Shown here: one piece after another, positions 1 to 6,135 of the stretch
Numbering within the stretch: position 1 is the first letter of the stretch
Layout of the letters: each line of letters begins with the position of its first letter
Assembly: GCA_964450865.1 (NCBI GenBank)
Contig: CAYVHB010000067.1
Coordinates: forward strand, 1 to 8,048
DNA: 8,048 nucleotides
Reading direction: 5' to 3'
From: CAYVHB01 sp964450865
GTDB taxonomy: Bacteria > Bacillota > Clostridia > Saccharofermentanales > UBA5734
Made by a program: the position numbers and the translations under genes
Notes under the pieces: model-generated
The model's database searches: none
Told to the model about the DNA's origin: nothing
The model's input: the letters and a program-made list of their open reading frames with translations, nothing else

Positions 1-140
1 CAAATTACCGATTTTCGATTGATTTGACTGTTACTTGCCGTTTATAGGTTTATATTCATTATAGCACAGGATGAATCGCGTGGGGTGAAACCGGGCGAGT
101 TATTTTAGTCCATCCACGCCTGTTATGAAAATCGAAAAGG

Positions 141-155
141 TGTGAATTATTCACA
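141..155. promoter_or_regulatory. 15-base perfect palindrome, operator-like (TGTGAAT-T-ATTCACA)
   Basis: The sequence TGTGAATTATTCACA is a perfect 7-1-7 inverted repeat. Half sites TGTGA/TCACA are typical of CRP/FNR-family regulators, and TGTGAA/TTCACA resembles the half sites of the redox sensor Rex. The spacing is one base shorter than the usual site in both cases (five instead of six for CRP, three instead of four for Rex). It could therefore be a variant operator of either class, a site for another dimeric repressor, or an RNA hairpin in the leader. It sits about 210 bases upstream of the start codon of the exported-protein gene. Confidence 0.3.
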
Positions 156-228
156 GAAATAGCGTGCTTGCGAACACTGTCCGGGGCCCTGGGCAGACTG
201 TAGAATGAAAACATAAAGAAGAACAAAA

Positions 229-331
229 CCTGATCCCCCCAACCGGAACCACAGCCCCGCAAGACCCAGGAAAAACCGGCCTGGCTCCTGAACCCAAGAC
301 CAGCCGATACCCCGATCCGGAACGGATCAGG
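229..331 (+). other. Mutually exclusive pairing in the leader RNA
   Basis: CCTGATCC (229-236) is the exact complement of GGATCAGG (324-331), enclosing 87 bases. The right arm overlaps the 3' arm of a local hairpin, GATCC/GGATC (314-318 with 324-328, loop of 5). Both structures use bases 324-328, so they cannot form together. The ribosome binding site begins 20 bases further on (351). This arrangement could support conditional control, but the structures are short and no known ligand-binding fold is recognised. Confidence 0.25.
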
Positions 332-363
332 TCAACCAATGATAAATTATGGAGGAAATGAAA

Positions 364-906
364 ATGAAACGTACAAAACTGAGTGCCCTGCTGATTGTTG
401 CCGCCCTGAGCATCCTCGCCGTCGGATCCGCCGCCTTGACCAGCATCTACCTCGATCGTAATGTATCAGCCGGTTCGGTGCTGATTGATACCGCCGATGG
501 CGTAGCAATCCAGTTCACTGCCATGAACAGCTATGACACCAAGGGCGTGTTTGTAACCAATGCCAATGGCGAAGTATCCTTTGACCTGACCAAGGCCGTG
601 GCCACTGGCGATACCCTGAACGGCTGGAATACCGACGCCCGCTTCCTGGTAGGTTCAAGCGCCACCCCGGTCTTCTCGCTGACCAACAACTCGGACCTGG
701 CCGTGACCGTCAACTTCAATGACACCGCGGCTGAGGGCGCTGATGTGGTCAACCTGATCGGCTCGGCGACGATTGCCTCTGGCGAAACCCAGGAATACTA
801 CTTTGACATCGATACCTCGAATGGCACGAATGGTGACGCGACCAAGACCCTGGGCGGCACCCTGGAAATCCGCGGTGGCACTGGAACCGCCCCGGCCGCC
901 CCGTAA
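364..906 (+). CDS. Small exported protein, SipW-processed TasA/camelysin or DUF1102-like
   Basis: This is a predicted exported protein of 180 residues. The start at 364 is chosen because GGAGG (351-355) lies 8 bases upstream; the in-frame ATGs at 349 and 358 overlap or crowd that site. The N-terminus is MKRTK followed by a hydrophobic stretch (about residues 6-29) and then a segment ending DRNVSAGS. This resembles SipW-type signal peptides of camelysin/TasA proteins and the N-terminus of DUF1102 proteins. The mature part is rich in T, N, D, G and V with almost no lysine, as expected of a beta-sandwich surface or fibre subunit. It contains a FSLTNNSDLAVTV segment typical of such folds, and the tail is GGTGTAPAAP. 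No cysteine and no catalytic motif are visible. The gene stands alone, with a terminator about 110 bases downstream, and no SipW peptidase gene is in the window. Export is fairly safe; the family assignment is from residue pattern only. Confidence 0.75.
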   Translation: MKRTKLSALLIVAALSILAVGSAALTSIYLDRNVSAGSVLIDTADGVAIQFTAMNSYDTKGVFVTNANGEVSFDLTKAVATGDTLNGWNTDARFLVGSSATPVFSLTNNSDLAVTVNFNDTAAEGADVVNLIGSATIASGETQEYYFDIDTSNGTNGDATKTLGGTLEIRGGTGTAPAAP

Positions 907-1014
907 GGATAACAGCTTGAACACTCAAAGTTCAGTCAAACCGATCAGTTGGACCTAACCTCTATCAGTCAAACCTATCATTCGAACCTGTAGATGAATA
1001 AAAAATCAGCCCAG

Positions 1015-1054
1015 GCCCCGAAAGACCGCAGCAGCGCTCTTTCGGGGCTTTCTT
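1015..1054 (+). terminator. Strong intrinsic terminator between convergent genes
   Basis: An 11-bp perfect stem is formed by GCCCCGAAAGA (1015-1025) and TCTTTCGGGGC (1038-1048), with a 12-base loop that can itself pair CGC/GCG. TTTCTT follows directly, so it should end the transcript of the exported-protein gene. On the other strand the same stem is followed, after about 9 bases, by a run of six T. It may therefore also stop the converging lectin-domain transcript, whose stop codon lies about 128 bases away. Confidence 0.88.
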
Positions 1055-1175
1055 GATGGCGTGTGTGCTACTGGATGGTCCAGTCGCTCTCATCATAAAA
1101 CACATCCAGGATATCATGAATGAGGTATCAGACCCGTTGTGGCGACTGTTGCCAATTGAGTTTGCGACTGCGTGG

Positions 1176-2705
1176 CTATTTCTGGAAATAGAAGAAAGCT
1201 GTTATTATCGTTCCATCTTTCAGCTGGATGATGAATTGCTTATTCATGCCTGTCCAGCCTTTGGCAGTCTTCCATGTATAACGATACTTGTCCGTCGTCG
1301 GATCAAAGATCAGCGGATCTTTGTCCGTAAAAACAAGCGCGGTTGAATCAATGACCTGACCGGTTTGCGGGTTGTACGTCACAATTTTGGGATAGCCGGC
1401 GGCGAAAATATCAAGCCCCATGTCACCACCCAGGCTGAACTTGACCGGAACTGTACTGCCGGCCTTGACGAGATTGACTTTGCCATTCATTTTAATCGGC
1501 ATCTCGAAACCGGCGAAGCTGAAGTTGATGGTGATTTTCTGCTGGGCTGTCGAGCTGTTGCCATTGGTATCTGTAGCCGTCCAGGTGACGAGCGTTGTTC
1601 CCGGACTGAACAGCCCATCGGCTGGCGCGTCGTTTACAAGGCTGACCACGCCGAACAAATCATCCGCGCTGGCCGTTCCAATATCCACGTATGTCCGGGC
1701 ACCGGTCGCCAGCACAGACTGGTCAGCCGGCATTGTCGAGAAAACTGGCGCGACCGTATCCTGGATCGTGATGACCTGGGTTGCCGCACTGCTGTTGCCA
1801 TCCTTGTCGGCAGCCGTGTAGGTAATCGTTGTGTTACCCAGTGCGAAAGCCAGCTGGCTGGGCGCGTCATGGGTGACAACAGGCTCAGGGTCCTTGTCGT
1901 CGGAGACGGTTGGCGTCCCGATCTCATCCCAGGTTAATACCGTAGAGGGATTGCCAGTTGCTTCAAATGTCCGGTCCGCCGGTGCAGTAATGGCTGGCGG
2001 GGTGGTGTCGGTATTATTGGTGAATTCCCATTCGCAGATATAGCCATACTGCGAAGGCATCCAGGTTCCGGCATCATTCCATCTACCCAATGGCTCACCA
2101 TATTGATTACCACCAATGACCAGATACTTCTCATTGCCAAGATCATTATTGGGTTCGCCGGCCGCCCAGTTTTGAAACAGGAAAGACTCGCCGGTTATCC
2201 ACAGCCATTGACCTTCTGTTACCTCGTCAGTTGCTCCTAGCCAGAAATAACTCCAGCTGTCCGTTCGCAGCAGGGTAACAATGAATGACTGCTCCTCAGC
2301 TGAGGTGATCGTCGCCAGGTGTCCGCCCAATATTTCACATTCGGATTTTGCCGCATGCCAGTTTAGGATCCGATCATAAATTTTATACGAATGACCATTG
2401 AAAACAACTGCGTCGGCCGGTATAGAAACATTTGGCTGTCCTGCTTCTGCGCCCTGAAACACCGGATAGGGGTATGTGCCATCCGCCGGCATTTCCCAGA
2501 CATCGGTTGCCTGGCCCGCGTTGACCAGAGTCGCCAACTGGGCCAAATCTGCAGCCGTCCGGATCTGGAACGGATCCGCTGCTGTACCTGACCCCAGGAA
2601 ATAAGGGTCCGCCGCAAAAACGGCAGTTGGTGTCAATGCCACGGTGGAAAGTATAATCATCAGACAAAGAAAAACCGATAGACTGGCGCACCTTGACTTT
2701 TTCAT
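1176..2705 (-). CDS. Large exported protein: C-type lectin, two HYR repeats, PxKF domain
   Basis: This 509-residue protein is predicted to act on or outside the cell surface. An N-terminal signal peptide (MKKSR plus a hydrophobic core, likely cut after VFA near residue 31) comes first. A short segment follows (about 38-85; GSGTAADPFQIRTAADLAQL, then YPYPVFQG) that resembles the two edges of a GLUG-type repeat region. Next is a C-type lectin-like domain (about 105-227) with the pair C123/C224, the core FWLGATD, an EPN motif (184-186) and a WND motif (209-211). EPN and WND are the usual calcium and sugar ligands, so binding of a mannose-type glycan is possible. Two HYR Ig-like repeats (about 235-315 and 317-394) follow, both with TxTATDxxGNSS-like ends. 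The C-terminal domain (about 400-509) carries the motif VKAGSTVPVKF of PxKF domains. No LPXTG or membrane anchor is seen. AAGGGG lies 8 bases before the ATG. Role in adhesion is inference. Confidence 0.87.
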   Translation of the reverse strand: MKKSRCASLSVFLCLMIILSTVALTPTAVFAADPYFLGSGTAADPFQIRTAADLAQLATLVNAGQATDVWEMPADGTYPYPVFQGAEAGQPNVSIPADAVVFNGHSYKIYDRILNWHAAKSECEILGGHLATITSAEEQSFIVTLLRTDSWSYFWLGATDEVTEGQWLWITGESFLFQNWAAGEPNNDLGNEKYLVIGGNQYGEPLGRWNDAGTWMPSQYGYICEWEFTNNTDTTPPAITAPADRTFEATGNPSTVLTWDEIGTPTVSDDKDPEPVVTHDAPSQLAFALGNTTITYTAADKDGNSSAATQVITIQDTVAPVFSTMPADQSVLATGARTYVDIGTASADDLFGVVSLVNDAPADGLFSPGTTLVTWTATDTNGNSSTAQQKITINFSFAGFEMPIKMNGKVNLVKAGSTVPVKFSLGGDMGLDIFAAGYPKIVTYNPQTGQVIDSTALVFTDKDPLIFDPTTDKYRYTWKTAKGWTGMNKQFIIQLKDGTIITAFFYFQK

Positions 2706-2723
2706 AAATATTTCCCCTTTAAA

Positions 2724-2759
2724 AATGACAAAACAAATAAGAATGACAAAACAAATAAG
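2724..2759. repeat. 18-bp perfect tandem repeat, two copies
   Basis: AATGACAAAACAAATAAG occurs twice head to tail (2724-2741 and 2742-2759) without a mismatch. It lies just upstream of the ribosome binding site of the lectin-domain gene, inside the predicted 5' untranslated region. It could be a replication-slippage duplication that lengthens an unstructured A-rich leader (T-rich as read in the mRNA sense), or a repeated binding site. Confidence 0.9.
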
Positions 2760-2886
2760 CCTGGATCATGTGCATGTTTAGGCCAGAAAACAAACCAGGC
2801 GGGTGAATACACAACTGGTTTCAGTTTCTTAGCATCAGCATTTTAAACAAAATTCACTTCACAAATACAAGGTAGTCGATATTTTA

Positions 2887-2915
2887 ATTATATGATGATA
2901 AGTTTCCGGTATCAA
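2887..2915 (-). promoter_or_regulatory. Sigma-A/sigma-70-type promoter for the lectin-domain gene
   Basis: On the minus strand TTGATA (2910-2915) is followed after exactly 17 bases by TATAAT (2887-2892), a 5/6 and a 6/6 match to the consensus. Transcription would start near 2880, about 175 bases before the ATG at 2705. The untranslated leader would include the 18-bp tandem repeat. Orientation and position fit the lectin-domain gene and nothing else nearby. Confidence 0.65.
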
Positions 2916-3017
2916 TCATGAAACATCGTGGTATAGATCACAATTTTCCTTTTATTGGTCGTAAATTTACGTTTCTTTTATAGGTAGTGTTCTTCACCGG
3001 GATCATAAGCAGTATAG

Positions 3018-3075
3018 TCGAACCCGCAGTTAAATACACAATCAGCCCAGGCCCCGAAAGATCGCAGCAGCGCTC
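3018..3075 (+). repeat. Truncated second copy of the terminator region
   Basis: These 58 bases align without gaps to 982-1039 with 51 identities. They cover the approach to the terminator, the whole ascending arm and the loop. Identity ends at the third base of the descending arm, after GCGCTC; the next bases CTTATTTG share nothing with TTTCGGGGC. The hairpin therefore cannot form and the copy is non-functional. The upstream coding sequence is not duplicated here. It is best read as the remnant of a related gene end cut at 3075/3076. Confidence 0.85.
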
Positions 3076-3076
3076 C

Positions 3077-3139
3077 TTATTTGAATGGGGCGACGTTGCG
3101 CAATGGAATCAGGTCCTTCACTTGTCTGGCAATATTCAT
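3077..3139 (-). CDS. 20-codon micro-ORF with its own ribosome binding site, unknown
   Basis: Reading on the minus strand, AAGGAAG followed 7 bases later by ATG opens a 20-codon frame, MNIARQVKDLIPLRNVAPFK, that ends TAA one base from the junction with the truncated terminator copy. The composition is protein-like and amphipathic. It may be the N-terminal stub of a gene cut by the rearrangement, a real small peptide at the end of the element, or chance. I do not recognise the family. Confidence 0.2.
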   Translation of the reverse strand: MNIARQVKDLIPLRNVAPFK

Positions 3140-3252
3140 GGCAGGACTTCCTTTAGTTGCGTCTTTATTAAGATGACTTTAATCAGATAATGAGGAAGCC
3201 ATCACTCATGATCAGAATAATGGCCTCCATCGGCATTGTATTTCAGGGCGGC

Positions 3253-5007
3253 CTACATGTTTTCCGACTCATTGGCTTGCTCGCCACCTTCCTGTCCAGC
3301 CGGTCTATCCTTTGAGTTCAAGCTTCTGACTCGTTGGCGAGAAGGCTGACTGACCGTATCGGATCGATAAAACCTGCTGGAATCAAACTCAACGCTATCA
3401 AGAAGTCCTCCATGCCGGTAATAAATGTCGATGTTCTGTTCCCTGACGCCATTCTCATCATGAGCATTGTAAACAACAATCTTTTGAATCAGGATATTCA
3501 ACAGCTCCAAAGTCAACTCAGTTATATCAGCATGCTTGGCTAAAAGCTCAGCGCATTTTTCGGCATCTGATCGGCTGTCGGCCAGTTCCTTTTCTACCTG
3601 CTCAACGTTGCTGAGCTGAAGCTGTAATGTCTGCTGTTCTTTCTGATATTTCCCGATCATGCGGTCAAAATTATCCTGCGAGATGTGGTCCAGGACGACA
3701 TCTTCATAAAGACTATCCACCAGCTTGTTAACCACTTCAAGCCGCTTAGCCAGCTGCAGGGACTGCGTCTCCGACGCTTCTTGTCTGCTGGAGACGGTCT
3801 TCCTGCTCTTATGAACGATCGTTTCAATTAGCTCTTCTCGGCATCTCAGAGCAATCTCAGACTTGTTCCGGATATCCGCCAGCACAGCTGCTTTCAGATC
3901 CTCTTCAAATACCATGTGGGCCGAGCACTTGTAGACGCCATAGGTGGCATAGGTCCCGCAGACGAAAATCTGATGCCTGCTATTCTTGCCGTATTTGCGC
4001 CGGCTGAGCGCTTTACCGCAGTCCGAGCATTTCAGAAGGCCGGCAAACAACGAACGATAGCCGGAAAGTGAGTTTCTGTATTCCTGCCGCTTGACTGAAA
4101 TCAGTTCATTGGCATGCTGCCAAAGATCTCTGGACACCAGCGGCTCGTGCGTGTCTTTGACGACGATCCAATCATTCTCATGGACTTTTGGATGCCGTTT
4201 GGTCTTGAATATTGTCTCAGATTTACCGAGCACACAATCCCCGCAATACACTCGGTTACGAATGATGAGCCTTAATGTGTCCGGTCGCCAGATATATCTT
4301 GATGCCTCATCCGGGAACATTCTGGACTTGTCCTCAATCCCGCGAACGTGCTGATACCATGACGGAATTGGCACCTTGTTCTTGCGAAGGAATTCCCGGA
4401 TCCGGTAATTACCCCAGCCTTGCGCACATTGCTCAAACATCTTGGCTACATACGGCGCAGTCTCCGGATCCGGAATCAAATGGTTATGATCATCCGGATC
4501 CTTCAGGTAGCCATACGGCGGTGACTTTGAACGGTATTTGCCTTCTTTTGCCCTAGCTTTGAAAGCGGCCTTGATCTTACGAGAATTATCCCTGCTGTAA
4601 AACTCGTTGATGACGTTTTTTAGAGCGGCAAAATCTGTACTCTGAGTATTTGCCGTATCCACACCATCGTTGACAGCGATATAGCGCACCTTATGCGTTG
4701 GAAAGTAAATCTCGGTATAGTGGCCGACTGTCAGATGATCTCGGCCAAGGCGGCTCAGATCCTTGGTGATGACCGTCTGGATATCACCGACTATAATATC
4801 GTCGATCATCTTCTGGAAGCCTGGGCGCTCGAAATTGAGGCCGGAATACCCGTCATCTGTGTAGATCCTTACTGGTAAAAGTCCTTGCTCCCTGGCAAAT
4901 TGTGTCAGCATGGTCCGTTGTGTTTCAATTGAAGAACTGTCGCCTTCCTTCAAATCATCCTTGGACAGCCTGCAGTACAGCGCCGTGTATTTAACCGCTT
5001 GTTTCAT
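3253..5007 (-). CDS. Large serine recombinase, TnpX/TndX type (integration and excision)
   Basis: The 584-residue protein should cut and rejoin DNA at the element ends and target through a serine-DNA link. The N-terminal resolvase domain (about 7-150) has YCRLSKDD with catalytic Ser15, the DDGYSG segment at 51-56, and KDLSRLGRD with Arg86 and Arg89. A recombinase DNA-binding domain follows (PPYGYLKDP region). Then come a zinc ribbon (CSDCGKAL with later cysteines in FVCGT and YKCSAH), a coiled-coil stretch, and a DUF4368-like end (IQKIVVYN...REQNIDIYYRHGG). This order is typical of TnpX/TndX-like proteins of clostridial elements. The start at 5007 is preferred because GGGAGG ends 9 bases upstream; the ATGs at 5016 and 5013 lie too close to it. 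It overlaps the preceding small gene by 17 bases, suggesting translational coupling. No internal stop is present, so it is probably active. Confidence 0.93.
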   Translation of the reverse strand: MKQAVKYTALYCRLSKDDLKEGDSSSIETQRTMLTQFAREQGLLPVRIYTDDGYSGLNFERPGFQKMIDDIIVGDIQTVITKDLSRLGRDHLTVGHYTEIYFPTHKVRYIAVNDGVDTANTQSTDFAALKNVINEFYSRDNSRKIKAAFKARAKEGKYRSKSPPYGYLKDPDDHNHLIPDPETAPYVAKMFEQCAQGWGNYRIREFLRKNKVPIPSWYQHVRGIEDKSRMFPDEASRYIWRPDTLRLIIRNRVYCGDCVLGKSETIFKTKRHPKVHENDWIVVKDTHEPLVSRDLWQHANELISVKRQEYRNSLSGYRSLFAGLLKCSDCGKALSRRKYGKNSRHQIFVCGTYATYGVYKCSAHMVFEEDLKAAVLADIRNKSEIALRCREELIETIVHKSRKTVSSRQEASETQSLQLAKRLEVVNKLVDSLYEDVVLDHISQDNFDRMIGKYQKEQQTLQLQLSNVEQVEKELADSRSDAEKCAELLAKHADITELTLELLNILIQKIVVYNAHDENGVREQNIDIYYRHGGLLDSVEFDSSRFYRSDTVSQPSRQRVRSLNSKDRPAGQEGGEQANESENM

Positions 5008-5209
5008 GATCATCATCCTCCCGGTGGCTTTTACCTTCAGTTAAATGGGCGTGTTCACATAAATCAAATGTGTCACCGGATGACTTCGGCTTTCGGCGGG
5101 CATCTTCAAAGATGCGCATATACACTGAGGCAAAAGCATCAATCATGGACAGCTTGCCTTGATAGATTGAATGCGCCTTAATGAGGGGGTGAGTTGTCTT
5201 CTTGCTCAT
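4991..5209 (-). CDS. Hypothetical 72-residue protein preceding the recombinase
   Basis: I do not recognise this protein. It begins MSKKTTHPLIKAHSIYQGKL and contains a short hydrophobic/aromatic segment (KLSMIDAFASVYMRIF, about residues 19-34). It ends in a very polar tail rich in H, E, D and K. There is no signal peptide or membrane segment. GAGAGG lies about 11 bases before the ATG, a somewhat long spacing. Its last 17 bases overlap the start of the recombinase gene, and it begins 65 bases after the ParB-like gene, so it sits inside the operon. The position is one where such elements often carry small directionality or accessory proteins, but it does not resemble TnpW or a typical excisionase. 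Function is open. Confidence 0.6.
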   Translation of the reverse strand: MSKKTTHPLIKAHSIYQGKLSMIDAFASVYMRIFEDARRKPKSSGDTFDLCEHAHLTEGKSHREDDDHETSG

Positions 5210-5274
5210 ATTTGTTGTTTCCTCTCGTGATGCTGCACAGCGCGGTCAAATTCAGAAATTATCAAAGGACAAAA

Positions 5275-6129
5275 TCAACGTTCATCCCGGATTCGGCGCT
5301 CACGCTGGCGCTGCCATTGCTCCAGCAAGTTGATGATGATGGTTTCCATCTGGCTCGGCGTGGTGTTCCCGGGGAAGTATTGGGCGATCCTTTCTTTTCT
5401 CAGCCGGACAACTTCCTTTTGATTCCCTTTTTCCTCGCTCAGAATTTGAACAATCGCAGCTGCATCCAGCTTCCCGTCTTCGCTTAGCTTTCGCATGCGT
5501 TGAGCTTGGGACAGGGACGGGGTGGCATCCGCCTGCTCTATTGCTTGAATCAGGAGGTTTTGCTCTTCTGGCTTCAAACAGGAAAGCTCCACAGCTGGCG
5601 TCAGGGCAATCCGACCCTGGTCCACCCGATCCAGCAGCGGCTTCTCCAAAAAGGTCAGCCGGATGTATCTCTGGATCTGTGATCGGCTATCTGCGATGAG
5701 ATCGGCCAGGATCTGAACCGATTTTTTCCGATGCTCAGCTTGGGCACAAGTCCGGTCTGATCGATTGCCCTGACGTTTCATGGCTTCAAGTCGCATCCGA
5801 TACGCAAATGCTTTTTCAGACGGTAAGATGTGTTCTCGATGCAGATTACTGTCCACCAGCGATATCACAGCCGTGTCTCGATCCAAATCACGAATAAAGG
5901 CAGGAACCTGCTCAATCCCTGCCTTCCTGCATGCTGCCGATCTTCGATGGCCGGAGAGGATCTCGTAGCCGCCATCATCCCGCAGCCGCAAGATCAGCGG
6001 CGTGATCACGCCATTCTGCCGGATGCTATTCGCCAGAGCGTCCAGCTCATCATTATCCTGAACATTAAACGGATTATCAGGGAAGGGATGCAGGTCCTTT
6101 ATTTTGACTACTTGAATCGTCTCTGACAT
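5275..6129 (-). CDS. ParB-like (ParB/RepB/Spo0J) DNA-binding protein of the element
   Basis: This 284-residue protein has the ParB N-terminal domain (about 5-100): PFPDNPF, ELDALANSIRQNGVITPLIL, GYEILSGHRRSAACRKAG (GHRR at 60-63) and SNLHREHILPSEKAFAYRMRLEAMKRQG (94-121). The GHRR and NLHR segments correspond to the CTP-binding motifs of ParB proteins. A helix-turn-helix region follows (about 137-160, SVQILADLIADSRSQIQRYI). The C-terminal part (about 225-284) is charged and may dimerise. The start is 6 bases after the relaxase stop codon, with AAAGGGG inside the end of that gene, so the two are probably translated together. No ParA partner is visible, which is common for ParB-like genes on such elements. 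A role in element maintenance, regulation or transfer is inference. Confidence 0.88.
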   Translation of the reverse strand: MSETIQVVKIKDLHPFPDNPFNVQDNDELDALANSIRQNGVITPLILRLRDDGGYEILSGHRRSAACRKAGIEQVPAFIRDLDRDTAVISLVDSNLHREHILPSEKAFAYRMRLEAMKRQGNRSDRTCAQAEHRKKSVQILADLIADSRSQIQRYIRLTFLEKPLLDRVDQGRIALTPAVELSCLKPEEQNLLIQAIEQADATPSLSQAQRMRKLSEDGKLDAAAIVQILSEEKGNQKEVVRLRKERIAQYFPGNTTPSQMETIIINLLEQWQRQRERRIRDER

Positions 6130-6135
6130 CGGCTA

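Larger units (their letters stand above)
1..363 (+). promoter_or_regulatory. Gene-free structured leader upstream of the small exported protein
   Basis: No convincing gene lies here; the short open frames cross structured sequence and lack ribosome binding sites. The stretch holds a weak promoter candidate (TTGCCG at 35-40 and CATTAT at 57-62, 16-base spacer, each 4 of 6 to consensus). It also holds an inverted repeat GCGTGG/CCACGC (78-83 with 114-119), a 15-base palindrome (141-155), and an 8-bp long-range pairing CCTGATCC/GGATCAGG (229-236 with 324-331) that competes with a local hairpin (314-328). If transcription starts near 70, the 5' untranslated region is close to 300 bases, which is long enough for RNA-level control. 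I do not recognise a known riboswitch class. The ribosome binding site GGAGG lies at 351-355. Confidence 0.4.
2706..3252. other. Gene-poor interval between lectin-domain gene and recombinase gene
   Basis: This interval holds the 5' region and promoter of the lectin-domain gene (2706-2915), an AT-rich stretch (2916-3017), a broken second copy of the terminator region (3018-3075), and a 20-codon minus-strand micro-ORF (3077-3139). The last part (3140-3252) has no recognisable gene. Sixteen open in-frame codons continue beyond the recombinase stop codon (3205-3252). GAAGCCAT/ATGGCCTC at 3195-3229 can form a hairpin but has no T-run, so I see no clear terminator for the recombinase operon. The left end of the mobile element should lie somewhere between about 3075 and 3252. 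Confidence 0.5.

Noticed and set aside
60..330. Cyclic-di-GMP (GEMM) or other named riboswitch
   Set aside because: The conserved GEMM blocks are absent, and I could not match the leader to any other class.
349..363. Start of the small exported protein at 349 or 358
   Set aside because: The ATG at 349 overlaps the GGAGG ribosome binding site and the one at 358 is only 2 bases after it; the ATG at 364 has normal spacing and begins a typical KRTK signal peptide.
1365..2043. Open frames on the plus strand across the lectin-domain gene
   Set aside because: They are antisense to a well-supported gene, lack ribosome binding sites and have no protein-like pattern.
3195..3229. Terminator for the recombinase operon
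   Set aside because: A GAAGCCAT/ATGGCCTC stem with one wobble pair exists, but the loop is long and no T-run follows.
5008..5016. Recombinase start at 5016 or 5013
   Set aside because: These ATGs lie 0 and 3 bases from the ribosome binding site; the ATG at 5007 lies 9 bases from it and begins next to the conserved YTALYCRLS segment.
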